A DNA stretch of 64,000 nucleotides, taken from NCBI RefSeq assembly GCF_036013915.1, contig NZ_CP107899.1:6200001-6264000 (forward strand). The letters run 5' to 3'. This document shows, one piece after another, positions 43,624 to 52,893 of this stretch. Source of the DNA: Streptomyces sp. NBC_00464. GTDB lineage: Bacteria; Actinomycetota; Actinomycetes; Streptomycetales; Streptomycetaceae. A model generated the notes under the pieces. The model searched no databases. It saw only the letters and a list, made by a program, of their open reading frames with translations, and was not told the origin of the DNA. How positions within the stretch are numbered: position 1 is the first letter of the stretch; each line of letters starts with the position of its first letter. The translations under genes and the position numbers were made by a program.

Positions 43624-45034
43624 GCCAGGCGGCCGCGTCCGCCCCCAGCGGTCCTGGCGGACGCGACCAGTCGGCGGGTGCGCCGTCGAAAGCGACCGGT
43701 GGCAGTGCGTGGCGCAGGCGTCCCACGGGGCTGTCGGTCTCGGTGAGCCACTTCTCCGGGGCGTACGTGCCGTCCTGCGCCGCAGGATCCGCCGGGGCCG
43801 GGATCTCGTCGGTCAGCCAGGCGGCGGTGCGGGCGAGCGAGAGCGTGGCCAGCCGCGAGCCGCCCTCGTCGTGCTGCTCGGTCAGCGCCCGCAGTACGGC
43901 GCCGGCCAGCAGATAGCCCGTGCCGTGGTCCAGCGCCTGGGCGGGCAGCGCCCCCGGCGGGCCGTCGGGCGCTCCTGGCCCGGCCTCGGCGACGGCGATG
44001 CCGGTGGCGACCTGCACCACGCTGTCGAAACCGCGCTGCCGGGCCCATGGGCCGTGCCCCCAGGCCGACAGCCGGGCGATCACCAGGCCCGGCCTGCGTG
44101 CGGCCAGGGAATCCGGGGCCAGCCCGAACCGATCCAGCGCACCGGGCCGGTATCCGGTGACGACCACGTCCGCCCCGGCCAGCAGTTCGTCGAAAGAGGC
44201 CCGTCCGGCGCGGCTCGCCAGGTCGATGCTCACCGACCGCTTCCCGAACCCCGTGTCGTTGTGCGCGTCCTGGCTCTCCGGGAGCTGAGGGGCGTCGATG
44301 CGCAGCACGTCGGCGCCGAGCAGCGCGAGTGTGCGGGTGGCGACCGGCCCCGCGGTGACCCGGGTGAGGTCCAGGACGCGAAGTCCCGCCGCGGGCCGCA
44401 GCGGTACGCCGGTGAGCGGGGCCGTCCGCCGCACCGGTGCGGCGTCGATCCGCTCCCGCCGCACCAGCGGCACACCGGAGAGCGCGATGCGGCGCGGGTC
44501 GGCGGCCCACTCCCCGGGTGTCCTGGCGGCCACGGCCAGCCCGCCCGCGGCGTACACCGTCCGCTCGATCTCGGCCGCCCGCCGCCCGGCGAAGGACGCG
44601 GCCACGGCATCGACGGCCGGCTCGTCGGCGGTGTCCGCGGACAGCCCCAGCGTGGCCAGCAACCGGGCCCGATGATGGGGGTAGTTGGCGTGCGTACGGA
44701 CCCAGCCGTCGGCCGTGCGCCAGAACCGGGAGAGCGGGGCGAAATTGGCCGGGGCGCGGCCGTCGATCCGCAGATGGCGCTCGCTGACGAACGCGGTGGC
44801 CACCGCACCGTCGTCGATCCGGACGAGGGGCACGGGCCCGCCGGTGCGGCGGGCCGCCAGTTCGGCTGCGGCCAGGGAACAGACCGCGACCGTGGCGCGG
44901 GCCAGCTCGCTCACGGGCAGCCGGGCGGGGAGCAGCCCGGCCGGTCCTGCGGTCTCGATCCGGGCGAGAAGCGCGGGGTCACCGCCGAGAGCGGCCCAGG
45001 CCTGCTCCGTACCGGAGACGGGAGTATGCGTCAT
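43613..45034 (-). CDS. CaiB/BaiF family CoA transferase
   Basis: 473 residues. LRVLDLTRVTAGPVATRTLALLGADVLRID (in pieces: LDLTRVTAGPVATRTL and LGADVLRID) is the family signature. Family III CoA transferases have the catalytic Asp in a later region; DHGTGYLLAGAVLRAL is consistent with this. There are two CaiB-like halves separated by GVPLVRRERIDAAPVR. The start at ATG 45034 has no ribosome site; a palindrome and CATAGT lie just upstream, so a leaderless mRNA is plausible. It overlaps the convergent dehydrogenase gene by 11 bp. Confidence 0.85.
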   Translation of the reverse strand: MTHTPVSGTEQAWAALGGDPALLARIETAGPAGLLPARLPVSELARATVAVCSLAAAELAARRTGGPVPLVRIDDGAVATAFVSERHLRIDGRAPANFAPLSRFWRTADGWVRTHANYPHHRARLLATLGLSADTADEPAVDAVAASFAGRRAAEIERTVYAAGGLAVAARTPGEWAADPRRIALSGVPLVRRERIDAAPVRRTAPLTGVPLRPAAGLRVLDLTRVTAGPVATRTLALLGADVLRIDAPQLPESQDAHNDTGFGKRSVSIDLASRAGRASFDELLAGADVVVTGYRPGALDRFGLAPDSLAARRPGLVIARLSAWGHGPWARQRGFDSVVQVATGIAVAEAGPGAPDGPPGALPAQALDHGTGYLLAGAVLRALTEQHDEGGSRLATLSLARTAAWLTDEIPAPADPAAQDGTYAPEKWLTETDSPVGRLRHALPPVAFDGAPADWSRPPGPLGADAAAWLTA

Positions 45035-45044
45035 CCCCGCACTA

Positions 45045-45059
45045 TGGCACTCAGTGCCA
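45045..45059. promoter_or_regulatory. Perfect 15-bp palindrome in the CoA-transferase promoter
   Basis: TGGCACT and AGTGCCA flank a single C, immediately upstream of the CoA-transferase start and overlapping a likely -10 (CATAGT, minus strand). It looks like a TetR- or GntR-type operator. Confidence 0.6.
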
Positions 45060-45091
45060 GGTGTGTGACAGGGGCCGGACGGCGGCCGGGC

Positions 45092-45126
45092 AGGGGCCGG
45101 CACGGATGGTGCCCGTGCCGGCCCCT
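45092..45126. terminator. Hairpin terminator after the subtilase gene
   Basis: AGGGGCCGGCACGG and CCGTGCCGGCCCCT form a 14-bp perfect stem, 12 bp from the subtilase stop codon. Confidence 0.7.
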
Positions 45127-45137
45127 CTCGCCGTCAC

Positions 45138-46673
45138 CTACCAGCGCACCGCGTCCAGCGCGTCCACCACTCCGGCCCCGTAGAAGCCGTTGCGGTTCTT
45201 GCCGCCCTCGCAGACAGCGTCGATCTTGCCGTCGCCGTCGATGTCGTACGGGTCACCGCACGACGTGGCGTCGGCCTCGAGCGTCAGCAGGGCCTTGACC
45301 GCGGCGGCCGACGCGTACGGATGCGTCGACTTGATCAGGGCCACGACGCCCGCGACATGCGGAGAGGCCATCGACGTACCGGCCTTGTAGCCGTACTTCC
45401 CGCCGGGCAGCGTGGACAGGATCAGACCGCTCGTCGCCGGCGGCGCCGGCGTCTGATAGACCGTCGAGTCCCCGCCCGGCGCGGCCACGTCGATGACGCC
45501 GTTGCCGTAGTTCGAGTACGAGGCCTTCAGCCCCTTCGCACCCGTCGCCGAGACCGTCACGACACCCGGCAGCATCGTCGGGATGTCGAGGCACACCTTC
45601 GGGTCGATGGTCCGGGTGACCGGCTCGGTGTCGTTCGGGCTGCCCGTGTCCTCGATCGTGTCGGCCGCCAGGTCCTCGGCCGAGTTGCCCGCCGCGGCGA
45701 CATTGACCGTGCCCTTGCCCTCGGCGTACCGCGTGGCCCGCGCGACGGCCTCGACCAGCGCGCCCTGGTCCGGGTCGTTCTTGCAGTTGTACATCCACGG
45801 GTCGGTGTAATAGCTGTTGTTCGTGACGTCGGCACCGTGGTCCGCCGCCCACATGAAGCCGCAGACGACGGCCTCGGTGTAGAAGAAGCCGTCCGGGTTG
45901 CCCACCTTGATGCCGGAGACCTTCACGCCCGGCGCGACACCCGTCACCCCGATGCCGTTCTTCGCGGCGGCGATGGTGCCCGCGACATGCGTGCCGTGAT
46001 CGCTCTCTCCGGTCTTGGGACGCCAGGCGCCGTCCGTGGTTTCCGGTGCGCCGGAGACACAGTTCGCCGAGCCGCGGCGGTCGAAGTTCGGGGCGAGGTC
46101 CGGGTGGGTGTCGTCGACACCCGTGTCGATGACCGCGACCGTGACCTTCGAGCTCCCCAGCGTCTTCTCGTGCGCCTTGTCCGCCTTGATCGCGGGCAGG
46201 TCCCACTGCAACGGTTCCATCGGGTCCTGGCCCGCAGTCGCCTGCGCCGCCGCGGTCCGCTCCTGCTGAGCCGTCAGCGGCTGCTCGACCCCGATGTCCT
46301 TGGTGGCCTGCGGCACGATCGGGTTCGTACGGGTGGCGCCCGCCGAATCGACGCCCCTGACGCGGCGCATCGACTGCGCGAACTGCGGGTTCTGCGAGTG
46401 GGCGACGATGACCCCGATCCGGTCGTAGGCGATCACCACCGTGCCGCCGGCCCGCTCGACCGCCTTGCTCACCTGCTTGACGGTGCCGAGACCGCCCCGG
46501 GTGTTGACCACGTACGAGAGCTTCGGACCGTCCGTCGACACCGCCGCCGAAGGCGCGTCGTCCCCCGCGGCAGCGGAGGCGGTGCCCGTCGGCAGGAAGC
46601 CGAGCGAGGCGGTGAGGGCCAACCCGACGGGCAGCGTCAGTGCGCGCGTCCGTCTGGATCCCAGATGAGCCAT
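45138..46673 (-). CDS. Secreted S8 (subtilisin-like) serine protease
   Basis: 511 residues. A signal peptide is visible (RRTRALTLPVGLALTASLG, then ASAAAGDD). An I9-like propeptide runs to about residue 150 (LSYVVNTRGGLGTVKQVSK). The catalytic triad is in VAVIDTGVDDTHPDL (Asp), SDHGTHVAGTIAAA (His) and GYKAGTSMASPHVAGV (Ser), with the oxyanion Asn in VNVAAAGNSAED. Near the C-terminus CGDPYDIDGDGKIDAVCEGG is an EF-hand-like calcium loop bracketed by two cysteines. It is probably exported by Sec and calcium-stabilised. Confidence 0.92.
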   Translation of the reverse strand: MAHLGSRRTRALTLPVGLALTASLGFLPTGTASAAAGDDAPSAAVSTDGPKLSYVVNTRGGLGTVKQVSKAVERAGGTVVIAYDRIGVIVAHSQNPQFAQSMRRVRGVDSAGATRTNPIVPQATKDIGVEQPLTAQQERTAAAQATAGQDPMEPLQWDLPAIKADKAHEKTLGSSKVTVAVIDTGVDDTHPDLAPNFDRRGSANCVSGAPETTDGAWRPKTGESDHGTHVAGTIAAAKNGIGVTGVAPGVKVSGIKVGNPDGFFYTEAVVCGFMWAADHGADVTNNSYYTDPWMYNCKNDPDQGALVEAVARATRYAEGKGTVNVAAAGNSAEDLAADTIEDTGSPNDTEPVTRTIDPKVCLDIPTMLPGVVTVSATGAKGLKASYSNYGNGVIDVAAPGGDSTVYQTPAPPATSGLILSTLPGGKYGYKAGTSMASPHVAGVVALIKSTHPYASAAAVKALLTLEADATSCGDPYDIDGDGKIDAVCEGGKNRNGFYGAGVVDALDAVRW

Positions 46674-46704
46674 GGGGTCTCCACATCATCCGTGTCAGTC
46701 GACC

Positions 46705-46721
46705 GGACACGGGGCGTGTCC
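46705..46721. promoter_or_regulatory. Inverted repeat upstream of the subtilase gene
   Basis: GGACACG and CGTGTCC flank GGG, 32 bp before the subtilase ATG. It may be an operator in the 290-bp divergent gap to the symporter operon. I see no other feature in that gap. Confidence 0.4.
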
Positions 46722-46964
46722 AGTCGCGTACATGACGAGTGAAGCTATCGCTGATCATCCCCGCTCATCAATGAGTTCGAGAGAACCGATGTCCGCGGAG
46801 ACGTCCGAAGGGGTGACGCGGAGAAGGCGGAAACCGCGGTGAACCGCTTCGCCGCGCGCCGCGTGCCGTTGTCAGGGGAAGCGCACCACCACTCCCCGAT
46901 ATCGAGGTCCCCAGTGAAATCCACCGTCCCCACCACCACCGCACCCGCGTCGCGAGGAGATTCC

Positions 46965-47330
46965 GTGGCTACCGATGCACCGCCGCCCGAGGGCAGTACG
47001 GAGACCGGCCCCGCCCAGCCCACGACCGAGGCGTTCGTCGCGGAGCAGGCGAGCCAGGAATTCGGCGAACTCCGCCGCTCGTACCGCTCGTTCGCCTTTC
47101 CGCTGACCATCGCCTTCGTCCTCTGGTACCTGCTGTACGTGCTGCTCTCCAACTACGCCGGCGGCTTCATGGGCACCAAGGTGTACAGCAACTTCAACGT
47201 GGCCTTCGTCTTCGGCCTCGCCCAGTTCCTCACCACCTTCCTCATCGCCTGGTTCTACTCGCGGTACGCCAACGCGAAGCTCGACCCGAAGGGCGAGGCC
47301 ATCAAGTCCCGTATGGAGGCCGACGCATGA
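46965..47330 (+). CDS. DUF485 membrane protein paired with a solute symporter
   Basis: 121 residues from GTG 46965, preceded by GAGGAGATTCC. A Pro/Thr-rich N-terminus is followed by FGELRRSYRSFAFPLTIAF and two transmembrane helices (about 44-66 and 78-102), the DUF485 arrangement. Such proteins are nearly always encoded before SSS-family acetate/pyruvate symporters, as here. The stop overlaps the symporter start (ATGA). A longer upstream frame lacks a ribosome site. Confidence 0.85.
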   Translation: MATDAPPPEGSTETGPAQPTTEAFVAEQASQEFGELRRSYRSFAFPLTIAFVLWYLLYVLLSNYAGGFMGTKVYSNFNVAFVFGLAQFLTTFLIAWFYSRYANAKLDPKGEAIKSRMEADA

Positions 47331-48967
47331 GCGCCGCGTACCACTCCCACACCGTCGTGACGCTCGCCGCCTCGTCCACCAGCGAGCACCGGCCGCTGAT
47401 CATCTCGCTCTTCGCGGTCTTCGTCGCCGCGACCCTCGGCATCACCGTCTGGGCCGGCCGCCAGACCAAGAGCGCCTCCGACTTCTACGCGGGCGGCCGC
47501 CAGTTCACCGCCTTCCAGAACGGCCTCGCGGTCTCCGGCGACTACATGTCCGCCGCGTCGTTCCTCGGCATCGCCGGAGCCATCGCCCTCTTCGGCTACG
47601 ACGGCTTCCTCTACTCGATCGGCTTCCTCGTCGCCTGGCTGGTGGCCCTGCTGCTGGTCGCCGAACCGCTGCGCAACTCCGGCCGTTACACCATGGGCGA
47701 CGTCCTCGCCTACCGGATGCGCCAGCGCCCGGTCCGTACCGCCGCGGGTGTCTCCACCATCGTCGTCTCGATCTTCTACCTGCTGGCGCAGATGGCAGGA
47801 GCGGGAGTTCTGGTCTCGCTGCTCCTCGGCATCACCAGTGACGCCGGAAAGATCCTCATCGTTGCGCTGGTCGGCGTACTGATGATCGTGTACGTCACCA
47901 TCGGCGGCATGAAGGGCACCACCTGGGTGCAGATGGTCAAGGCCGTGCTCCTCATCGCGGGCGCCATCCTGATGACCTTCATGGTGCTGTGGAAGTTCGA
48001 CTTCAACGTCTCCGACCTGCTGGGCACCGCCGCCGAGAAGAGCGGCCACGGCGCCTCGTTCCTGGAGCCGGGGCTCAAGTACGGCGCCACCGGCACCTCG
48101 AAGCTGGACTTCCTCTCCCTCGGCATCGCCCTGGTGCTGGGCACCGCAGGGCTGCCGCACATCCTGATCCGCTTCTACACGGTGCCGACCGCCAAAGCGG
48201 CCCGGAAGTCGGTCAACTGGGCCATCGGCATCATCGGTGCCTTCTACCTGATGACGATCGCGCTCGGATTCGGTGCCGCGGCCCTCATCGGTCCCGACGA
48301 GATCAAGGCGAAGAACCCGGCAGGCAACGCGGCGGCCCCGCAGCTGGCCGAGTATCTCGGCGGTGTCGGCACCACCGGCGGCGCCGTCATGCTCGCCGTG
48401 ATCTCCGCCGTCGCCTTCGCCACGATCCTCGCCGTCGTCGCGGGACTCACCCTCGCCTCCTCCTCGTCCTTCGCCCACGACATCTACGCCAATGTCATCC
48501 GCAAGGGGAAGGCCACCGAGAAGGAGGAGATGCGGGCAGCGCGCTGGGCGACCGTCTTCATCGGCGCCGCCGCGATCGTGCTGGGCGCCTTCGCCCGCGA
48601 CATGAACGTCGCCGGTCTGGTCGCGCTCGCCTTCGCCGTCGCCGCGTCGGCCAACCTGCCGACACTCCTCTACAGCCTCTTCTGGAAGCGGTTCACCACC
48701 CAGGGCGCGCTGTGGTCGATCTACGGCGGACTCGCCAGCTCGGTGATCCTGGTGCTGTTCTCGCCGGTCGTCTCCGGAAACGCGAAGACCTCGATGTTCA
48801 AGGGCGTCGACTTCGCCTGGTTCCCGCTGGAGAACCCGGGCCTGATCTCCATTCCGCTGGGCTTCCTGCTCGGCTGGATCGGCTCCCTCCTGTCGAAGGA
48901 GGAGCCGGACAAGGGCAAGTACGCCGAGCTGGAGGTCAAGTCCCTCACCGGCATCGGAGCCCACTGA
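47327..48967 (+). CDS. Sodium:solute symporter (ActP-like cation/acetate family)
   Basis: 546 residues with about 13 hydrophobic segments. GGRQFTAFQNGLAVSGDYMS near residue 50 and SFLGIAGAIALFGYDGFLYS match the ActP/MctC subgroup, as does AGLPHILIRFYTVPTAKAAR. It probably imports short monocarboxylates such as acetate or pyruvate with sodium or protons. DUF485 partner is coupled upstream. A perfect hairpin follows 47 bp after the stop. Confidence 0.9.
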   Translation: MSAAYHSHTVVTLAASSTSEHRPLIISLFAVFVAATLGITVWAGRQTKSASDFYAGGRQFTAFQNGLAVSGDYMSAASFLGIAGAIALFGYDGFLYSIGFLVAWLVALLLVAEPLRNSGRYTMGDVLAYRMRQRPVRTAAGVSTIVVSIFYLLAQMAGAGVLVSLLLGITSDAGKILIVALVGVLMIVYVTIGGMKGTTWVQMVKAVLLIAGAILMTFMVLWKFDFNVSDLLGTAAEKSGHGASFLEPGLKYGATGTSKLDFLSLGIALVLGTAGLPHILIRFYTVPTAKAARKSVNWAIGIIGAFYLMTIALGFGAAALIGPDEIKAKNPAGNAAAPQLAEYLGGVGTTGGAVMLAVISAVAFATILAVVAGLTLASSSSFAHDIYANVIRKGKATEKEEMRAARWATVFIGAAAIVLGAFARDMNVAGLVALAFAVAASANLPTLLYSLFWKRFTTQGALWSIYGGLASSVILVLFSPVVSGNAKTSMFKGVDFAWFPLENPGLISIPLGFLLGWIGSLLSKEEPDKGKYAELEVKSLTGIGAH

Positions 48968-49014
48968 GAGCAGAAGTTCACACAGGAGTCGGGTGCTCGC
49001 ACCACTCCGTCGCC

Positions 49015-49048
49015 GCGGCCGCGTCGTAGAGTCCTACGACGCGGCCGC
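49015..49048. terminator. Terminator after the symporter gene
   Basis: GCGGCCGCGTCGTAG, loop AGTC, and CTACGACGCGGCCGC form a perfect 15-bp stem between the symporter stop and moaA. Confidence 0.8.
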
Positions 49049-49152
49049 GCCGCACCTCGTGTCAAACGGGCCCCTCCGTTGTCACAGGTCTCGCGTAGTC
49101 TCGAAAGAGTCAGATACCGCAACCGGGAAGTCGCCGGGGGAGGGGGCCCACC

Positions 49153-50142
49153 ATGCTCATCGACACCTACGACCGGGTCGCCACCGACCTGCGTGTCTCG
49201 CTGACCGACCGCTGCAATCTTCGCTGCACGTACTGCATGCCCGAAGAGGGCCTGCAGTGGCTGGCCAAGCCCGACCTGCTGAGTGACGAGGAGATCGTCC
49301 GGCTCGTCCGCATCGCCGTCACACAGCTCGGCATCACCGAAGTCCGCTTCACCGGCGGGGAGCCGCTGCTGCGCCCCGGACTCGTCTCCATCGTCCAGCA
49401 GTGTGCGGCCCTGGAGCCCCGCCCGAAGATGTCGCTCACGACCAACGGCATCGGACTCAAGCGGACCGCCGCCGCGCTCAAGGCCGCGGGCCTGGACCGG
49501 GTCAACGTCTCGCTGGACACCCTGCGCCCCGATGTGTTCAAGACCCTCACCCGCCGCGACCGCCACCACGACGTCCTGGCCGGACTGGAGGCCGCCCGCG
49601 AGGCCGGGCTCACCCCCGTCAAGGTCAACACCGTCCTGATGCCGGGGCTCAACGACGACGAGGCGCCCGACCTGCTCGCCTGGGCCGTGGACAACGCCTA
49701 CGAGCTCCGCTTCATCGAGCAGATGCCGCTCGACGCCCAGCACGGCTGGAAGCGCGACGGAATGATCACGGCAGGCGACATACTCCAGTCGCTGCGCACC
49801 CGCTTCGACCTCACCGCCGAGGAGGACGGCGAGCGCGGCTCCGCCCCCGCCGAGCGCTGGCTCGTGGACGGCGGACCCCACCGGGTCGGCGTCATCGCCT
49901 CGGTCACCCGCCCGTTCTGCCGGGCCTGCGACCGCACCAGGCTCACCGCCGACGGGCAGGTGCGCACCTGCCTGTTCGCCCGCGAGGAGACCGACCTGCG
50001 CGGCGCCCTGCGCTCCCAGGCACCGGACGAGGAGATTGTCCGGCTCTGGAAGCTCGCCATGTGGGGCAAGAAGGCCGGATCCGGCCTCGACGACCCGACG
50101 TTCCTCCAGCCGGACCGCCCGATGTCGGCCATCGGCGGATAG
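49153..50142 (+). CDS. moaA: GTP 3',8-cyclase MoaA
   Basis: 329 residues. A radical-SAM enzyme that converts GTP to 3',8-cyclo-H2GTP, the first step of molybdopterin synthesis. The SAM cluster motif CNLRCTYC is at residues 21-28, FTGGEPLLRPG follows, and the second cluster uses CRACDRTRLTADGQVRTC near the C-terminus. The protein ends in Gly-Gly (SAIGG), as needed by known MoaA. The ATG has GGGGGAGGGGGCCC upstream. I see no molybdenum-cofactor riboswitch before it. Confidence 0.95.
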   Translation: MLIDTYDRVATDLRVSLTDRCNLRCTYCMPEEGLQWLAKPDLLSDEEIVRLVRIAVTQLGITEVRFTGGEPLLRPGLVSIVQQCAALEPRPKMSLTTNGIGLKRTAAALKAAGLDRVNVSLDTLRPDVFKTLTRRDRHHDVLAGLEAAREAGLTPVKVNTVLMPGLNDDEAPDLLAWAVDNAYELRFIEQMPLDAQHGWKRDGMITAGDILQSLRTRFDLTAEEDGERGSAPAERWLVDGGPHRVGVIASVTRPFCRACDRTRLTADGQVRTCLFAREETDLRGALRSQAPDEEIVRLWKLAMWGKKAGSGLDDPTFLQPDRPMSAIGG

Positions 50143-50154
50143 CGCCCGCATTCC

Positions 50155-50424
50155 TTACACGGTCGGCGCCTCCGGCGACTCCCACTCGGTCAGGGGCACC
50201 ACGTCCTTGAGGAAGCCCCGCACCCCCAGGAACGAGGAGAGATGCTCCCGGTGCTCGTCACAGGCCAGCCAGGTCTTGCGGCGCTCGGGGGTGTGCAGCT
50301 TCGGGTTGTTCCAGGCCAGCACCCACACGGCATCGGTGCGGCAGCCCTTGGCCGAGCAGACGGGGGCGGTGGCAGCACGCTCGGCCGCGGAGTCGGATTC
50401 GGAATCGGATTCGGGGGAGTTCAC
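50155..50424 (-). CDS. Small conserved actinobacterial protein with Cys/His metal site
   Basis: 89 residues. A Ser/Glu/Asp-rich start is followed by APVCSAKGCRTDAVWVLAWN, then RRKTWLACDEHREHLSSFLG. The C-x4-C and C-x2-H spacing suggests one zinc. Related proteins are sometimes named acetone carboxylase, but the size and motifs do not support this. It is convergent with moaA with a 12-bp gap; a role is unknown. Confidence 0.72.
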   Translation of the reverse strand: MNSPESDSESDSAAERAATAPVCSAKGCRTDAVWVLAWNNPKLHTPERRKTWLACDEHREHLSSFLGVRGFLKDVVPLTEWESPEAPTV

Positions 50425-50472
50425 GGACTCAACCCTATGGCAGGCCCCGCGGCATCCCCGCCGGAGAAATGG

Positions 50473-50510
50473 CGACGCCGAGCAGCCACGGGGGGAGCTG
50501 CCCGGCGTCG
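50473..50510. terminator. Possible terminator downstream of the DUF3099 gene
   Basis: CGACGCCG (50473-50480) pairs with CGGCGTCG (50503-50510), with inner AGCAGC/GCTGC pairing. It lies in the 206-bp gap between two minus-strand genes. Confidence 0.45.
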
Positions 50511-50630
50511 GTCCGTCGCTCCGACGGGGGATGCGGAGCGCTCACGAAGTATGTCACGCAGACCGGGGTGCGGTGCACTGGAACTTCATGATTGATCTGA
50601 GCTTTTCTTGAGCTTGGGACGCCCCCGGGC

Positions 50631-51035
50631 TCAGTCGTGCTCCCGCGGATCCGGACTTCGGAAGACGTGTCCGTTCTCCGGACCGGGCTCCGCCGGGCCG
50701 GCCACCGGAGCGGTGTCCAGGGCGAGCCGCGTCGGCGCCGGCACGAAGGTCGAGGGGAGGGAAGGGCTGTTCTCCCGGCCCGCGTTGGCGATGACGACCG
50801 CGACGTACGGGAGCAGAACCCCCAGCGCGAGCGCCACGATCGCCACATGGCGCTCCACGTTCCACAGGACCGCGGCGGCGACCACCGAAACCGTGCGCAC
50901 GGACATCGAGATCACATAGCGCCGCTGCCTGCCGCGCACATCATCCGCGAGCCCCTGCCGCGCCCCCGTGATCCGGAAGACCTCCGCACCGCTCTGCTTT
51001 CCCCGCACGTCCCCACCAACCTTCCCCGAGCTCAT
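50631..51035 (-). CDS. DUF3099 family membrane protein
   Basis: 134 residues from ATG 51035 (MSSGKVGGDVRGKQSG); an internal GTG 24 bases on (VRGKQSGAEV) is an alternative. VFRITGARQGLADDVRGRQR and two hydrophobic segments (about 35-54 and 59-78) match the DUF3099 family. The extracytoplasmic or cytoplasmic tail is Pro/Ala/Glu-rich. The function is unknown. Confidence 0.75.
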   Translation of the reverse strand: MSSGKVGGDVRGKQSGAEVFRITGARQGLADDVRGRQRRYVISMSVRTVSVVAAAVLWNVERHVAIVALALGVLLPYVAVVIANAGRENSPSLPSTFVPAPTRLALDTAPVAGPAEPGPENGHVFRSPDPREHD

Positions 51036-51253
51036 GACGAACTGGGGGAGACTCCGTTCCTGCGCCGGACGCTCCCCGGACCGGACCGGATCCCACGGTA
51101 CGCCCGGCCTCCCCCCGGTTCGAGACCGGGGCGCGCCGCATGCGTACAGTCCGCCGCTCCGTCGCACGTACGGACCTGTCCGACATGCGGCGTACCGGAC
51201 CAGGCCAGAGACTGGGCGGACATGCGCGACACCGCGTCGCACGAGGAGGCGAC

Positions 51254-51529
51254 ATGAGCTGGTTGTGGGCAATCATCGTGGGCTTCGTGCTCGGTCTGAT
51301 CGCGAAGGCGATCCTGCCGGGCAAGCAGGAGATCCCACTCTGGCTGACGACCATTTTCGGCATCATCGGCAGCATCCTCGGCAATGCTGTCGCCACCTGG
51401 ATCGGCGTCAACGACACCAAGGGCATCGACTGGACACGTCATGTGCTCCAGCTGATCGGAGCCGTGGTGGTGGTCGGTGTCGGCGACATGCTGTGGGCCT
51501 CGCTCCGAGGCACCAAGCAGAAGACCTGA
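51254..51529 (+). CDS. GlsB/YeaQ/YmgE family stress-response membrane protein
   Basis: 91 residues with three hydrophobic segments: WLWAIIVGFVLGLIAKAIL, LWLTTIFGIIGSILGNAVA and LQLIGAVVVVGVGDMLWA. The Gly-spaced pattern and the LPGKQEIP loop match the transglycosylase-associated (GlsB) family. The ATG has GAGGAGGCGAC upstream. It is encoded alone, with a strong terminator after it. Confidence 0.85.
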   Translation: MSWLWAIIVGFVLGLIAKAILPGKQEIPLWLTTIFGIIGSILGNAVATWIGVNDTKGIDWTRHVLQLIGAVVVVGVGDMLWASLRGTKQKT

Positions 51530-51545
51530 ACGCACCGGACAGTAC

Positions 51546-51580
51546 GACGGCGGGGCACGCATCATGCGTGCCCCGCCGTC
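51546..51580. terminator. Bidirectional terminator between glsB-like gene and tyrS
   Basis: GACGGCGGGGCACGCAT and ATGCGTGCCCCGCCGTC form a 17-bp perfect stem around one base; outer CACCGGACAG/CTGTCCGGT extends the pairing. Confidence 0.85.
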
Positions 51581-51600
51581 GCGCTGTCCGGTATGCGGTT

Positions 51601-52869
51601 TCAGCCGGCCGCGACCTCGATCGCCGCCAGGTTCTTCTTGCCCCGGCGCAGCACCAGCCAGCGCCCGTGCAGCAGCTCCTCGCGGGCCGGTGCCGCCTCA
51701 CCGTCGACGGCCTTCACGTTGTTCACGTAGGCGCCGCCCTCCTTGACCGTGCGCCGGGCACCCGACTTGCTCGGCGCCAGACCGACCTCGACCAGCAGGT
51801 CGACCAGCGGAACGAGCTCGGTGACCTGCGCGTGCGGGACCTCGGACAGGGCGGCACCCAGCGTCGCCTCGTCCAGCTCGCCGAGCTCTCCCTGACCGAA
51901 CAGCGCCTTCGACGCGGCGATGACCGCGGCACACTGGTCCGCGCCGTGCACCAGCGTCGTCAGCTCCTCGGCCAGCGCGCGCTGCGCCGCCCTCGCCTGC
52001 GGCCGCTCCTCGGTGACCTTCTCCAGCTCCGTCAGCTCGTCGATGCTCTGGAAGCTGAGGATGCGCATGTAGCGGGAGATGTCCCGGTCGTCCACGTTCA
52101 GCCAGAACTGGTAGAACGCGTACGGCGTCGTCATCTCCGGGTCGAGCCAGACGGCGCCGCTCTCGGACTTGCCGAACTTGGTGCCGTCCGCCTTCGTCAT
52201 CAGCGGGGTCGCCAGCGCATGCACCTCGGCGCCCGGCTCCAGGCGGTGGATCAGGTCGAGGCCCGCGGTGAGGTTGCCCCACTGGTCGCTGCCGCCCTGC
52301 TGGAGGGTGCAGCCGTGGCGCCGGTACAGCTCCAGGAAGTCCATGCTCTGGAGCAGCTGGTAGCTGAACTCGGTGTAGCTGATGCCCTCGTCGGACTCCA
52401 GCCGCCGGGCGATGGACTCCTTGGTGAGCATCTTGTTGACCCGGAAGTGCTTGCCGATGTCCCGCAGGAACTCGATCGCGGACATGCCCGCGGTCCAGTC
52501 CAGGTTGTTCACCATGACCGCCGCGTTCTCGCCCTCGAAGGACAGGAACGGCTCGATCTGGGAGCGCAGCCGCGCCACCCAGGCGGCGATCGTCTCCGGG
52601 TCGTTCAGCGTGCGCTCGGCGGTCGGCCGCGGGTCACCGATCTGGCCGGTGGCCCCGCCCACCAGGGCGAGCGGCCGCAGACCGGCCTGCTGGAGCCTGC
52701 GCATGGTGAGCACCTGCACCAGATGGCCGACGTGCAGACTTGCCGCGGTGGGGTCGTAGCCGCAATAGAACGTGACCGGACCGTCCGCGAGAGCCTTGCG
52801 CAGTGCGTCCTCGTCAGTGGACTGGGCGAACAGCCCGCGCCACTTCAGCTCGTCGACGATGTCCGTCAC
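51601..52869 (-). CDS. tyrS: Tyrosyl-tRNA synthetase
   Basis: 422 residues. Class I synthetase with HVGH at residues 46-49 and the KMSKS-equivalent TKFGKSESG near residue 230. [16 protein letters not shown] and [14 protein letters not shown] are typical of bacterial TyrRS. The C-terminal S4-like RNA-binding domain starts near residue 350 ([20 protein letters not shown]). It is a single-gene unit; the 17-bp tandem repeat upstream lies in its leader. I saw no clear T-box. Confidence 0.97.
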   Translation of the reverse strand: MTDIVDELKWRGLFAQSTDEDALRKALADGPVTFYCGYDPTAASLHVGHLVQVLTMRRLQQAGLRPLALVGGATGQIGDPRPTAERTLNDPETIAAWVARLRSQIEPFLSFEGENAAVMVNNLDWTAGMSAIEFLRDIGKHFRVNKMLTKESIARRLESDEGISYTEFSYQLLQSMDFLELYRRHGCTLQQGGSDQWGNLTAGLDLIHRLEPGAEVHALATPLMTKADGTKFGKSESGAVWLDPEMTTPYAFYQFWLNVDDRDISRYMRILSFQSIDELTELEKVTEERPQARAAQRALAEELTTLVHGADQCAAVIAASKALFGQGELGELDEATLGAALSEVPHAQVTELVPLVDLLVEVGLAPSKSGARRTVKEGGAYVNNVKAVDGEAAPAREELLHGRWLVLRRGKKNLAAIEVAAG

Positions 52870-52893
52870 GGTTCCGTGTCTCCTCAGCAGCTA

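Noticed and set aside
45045..45059. CIRCE (HrcA) element
   Set aside because: CIRCE has GAGTGCTAA arms separated by nine bases; here the arms are TGGCACT/AGTGCCA with a 1-bp centre and no chaperone gene is near.
48968..49152. Molybdenum-cofactor riboswitch before moaA
   Set aside because: I found only the symporter terminator and no conserved aptamer pattern.
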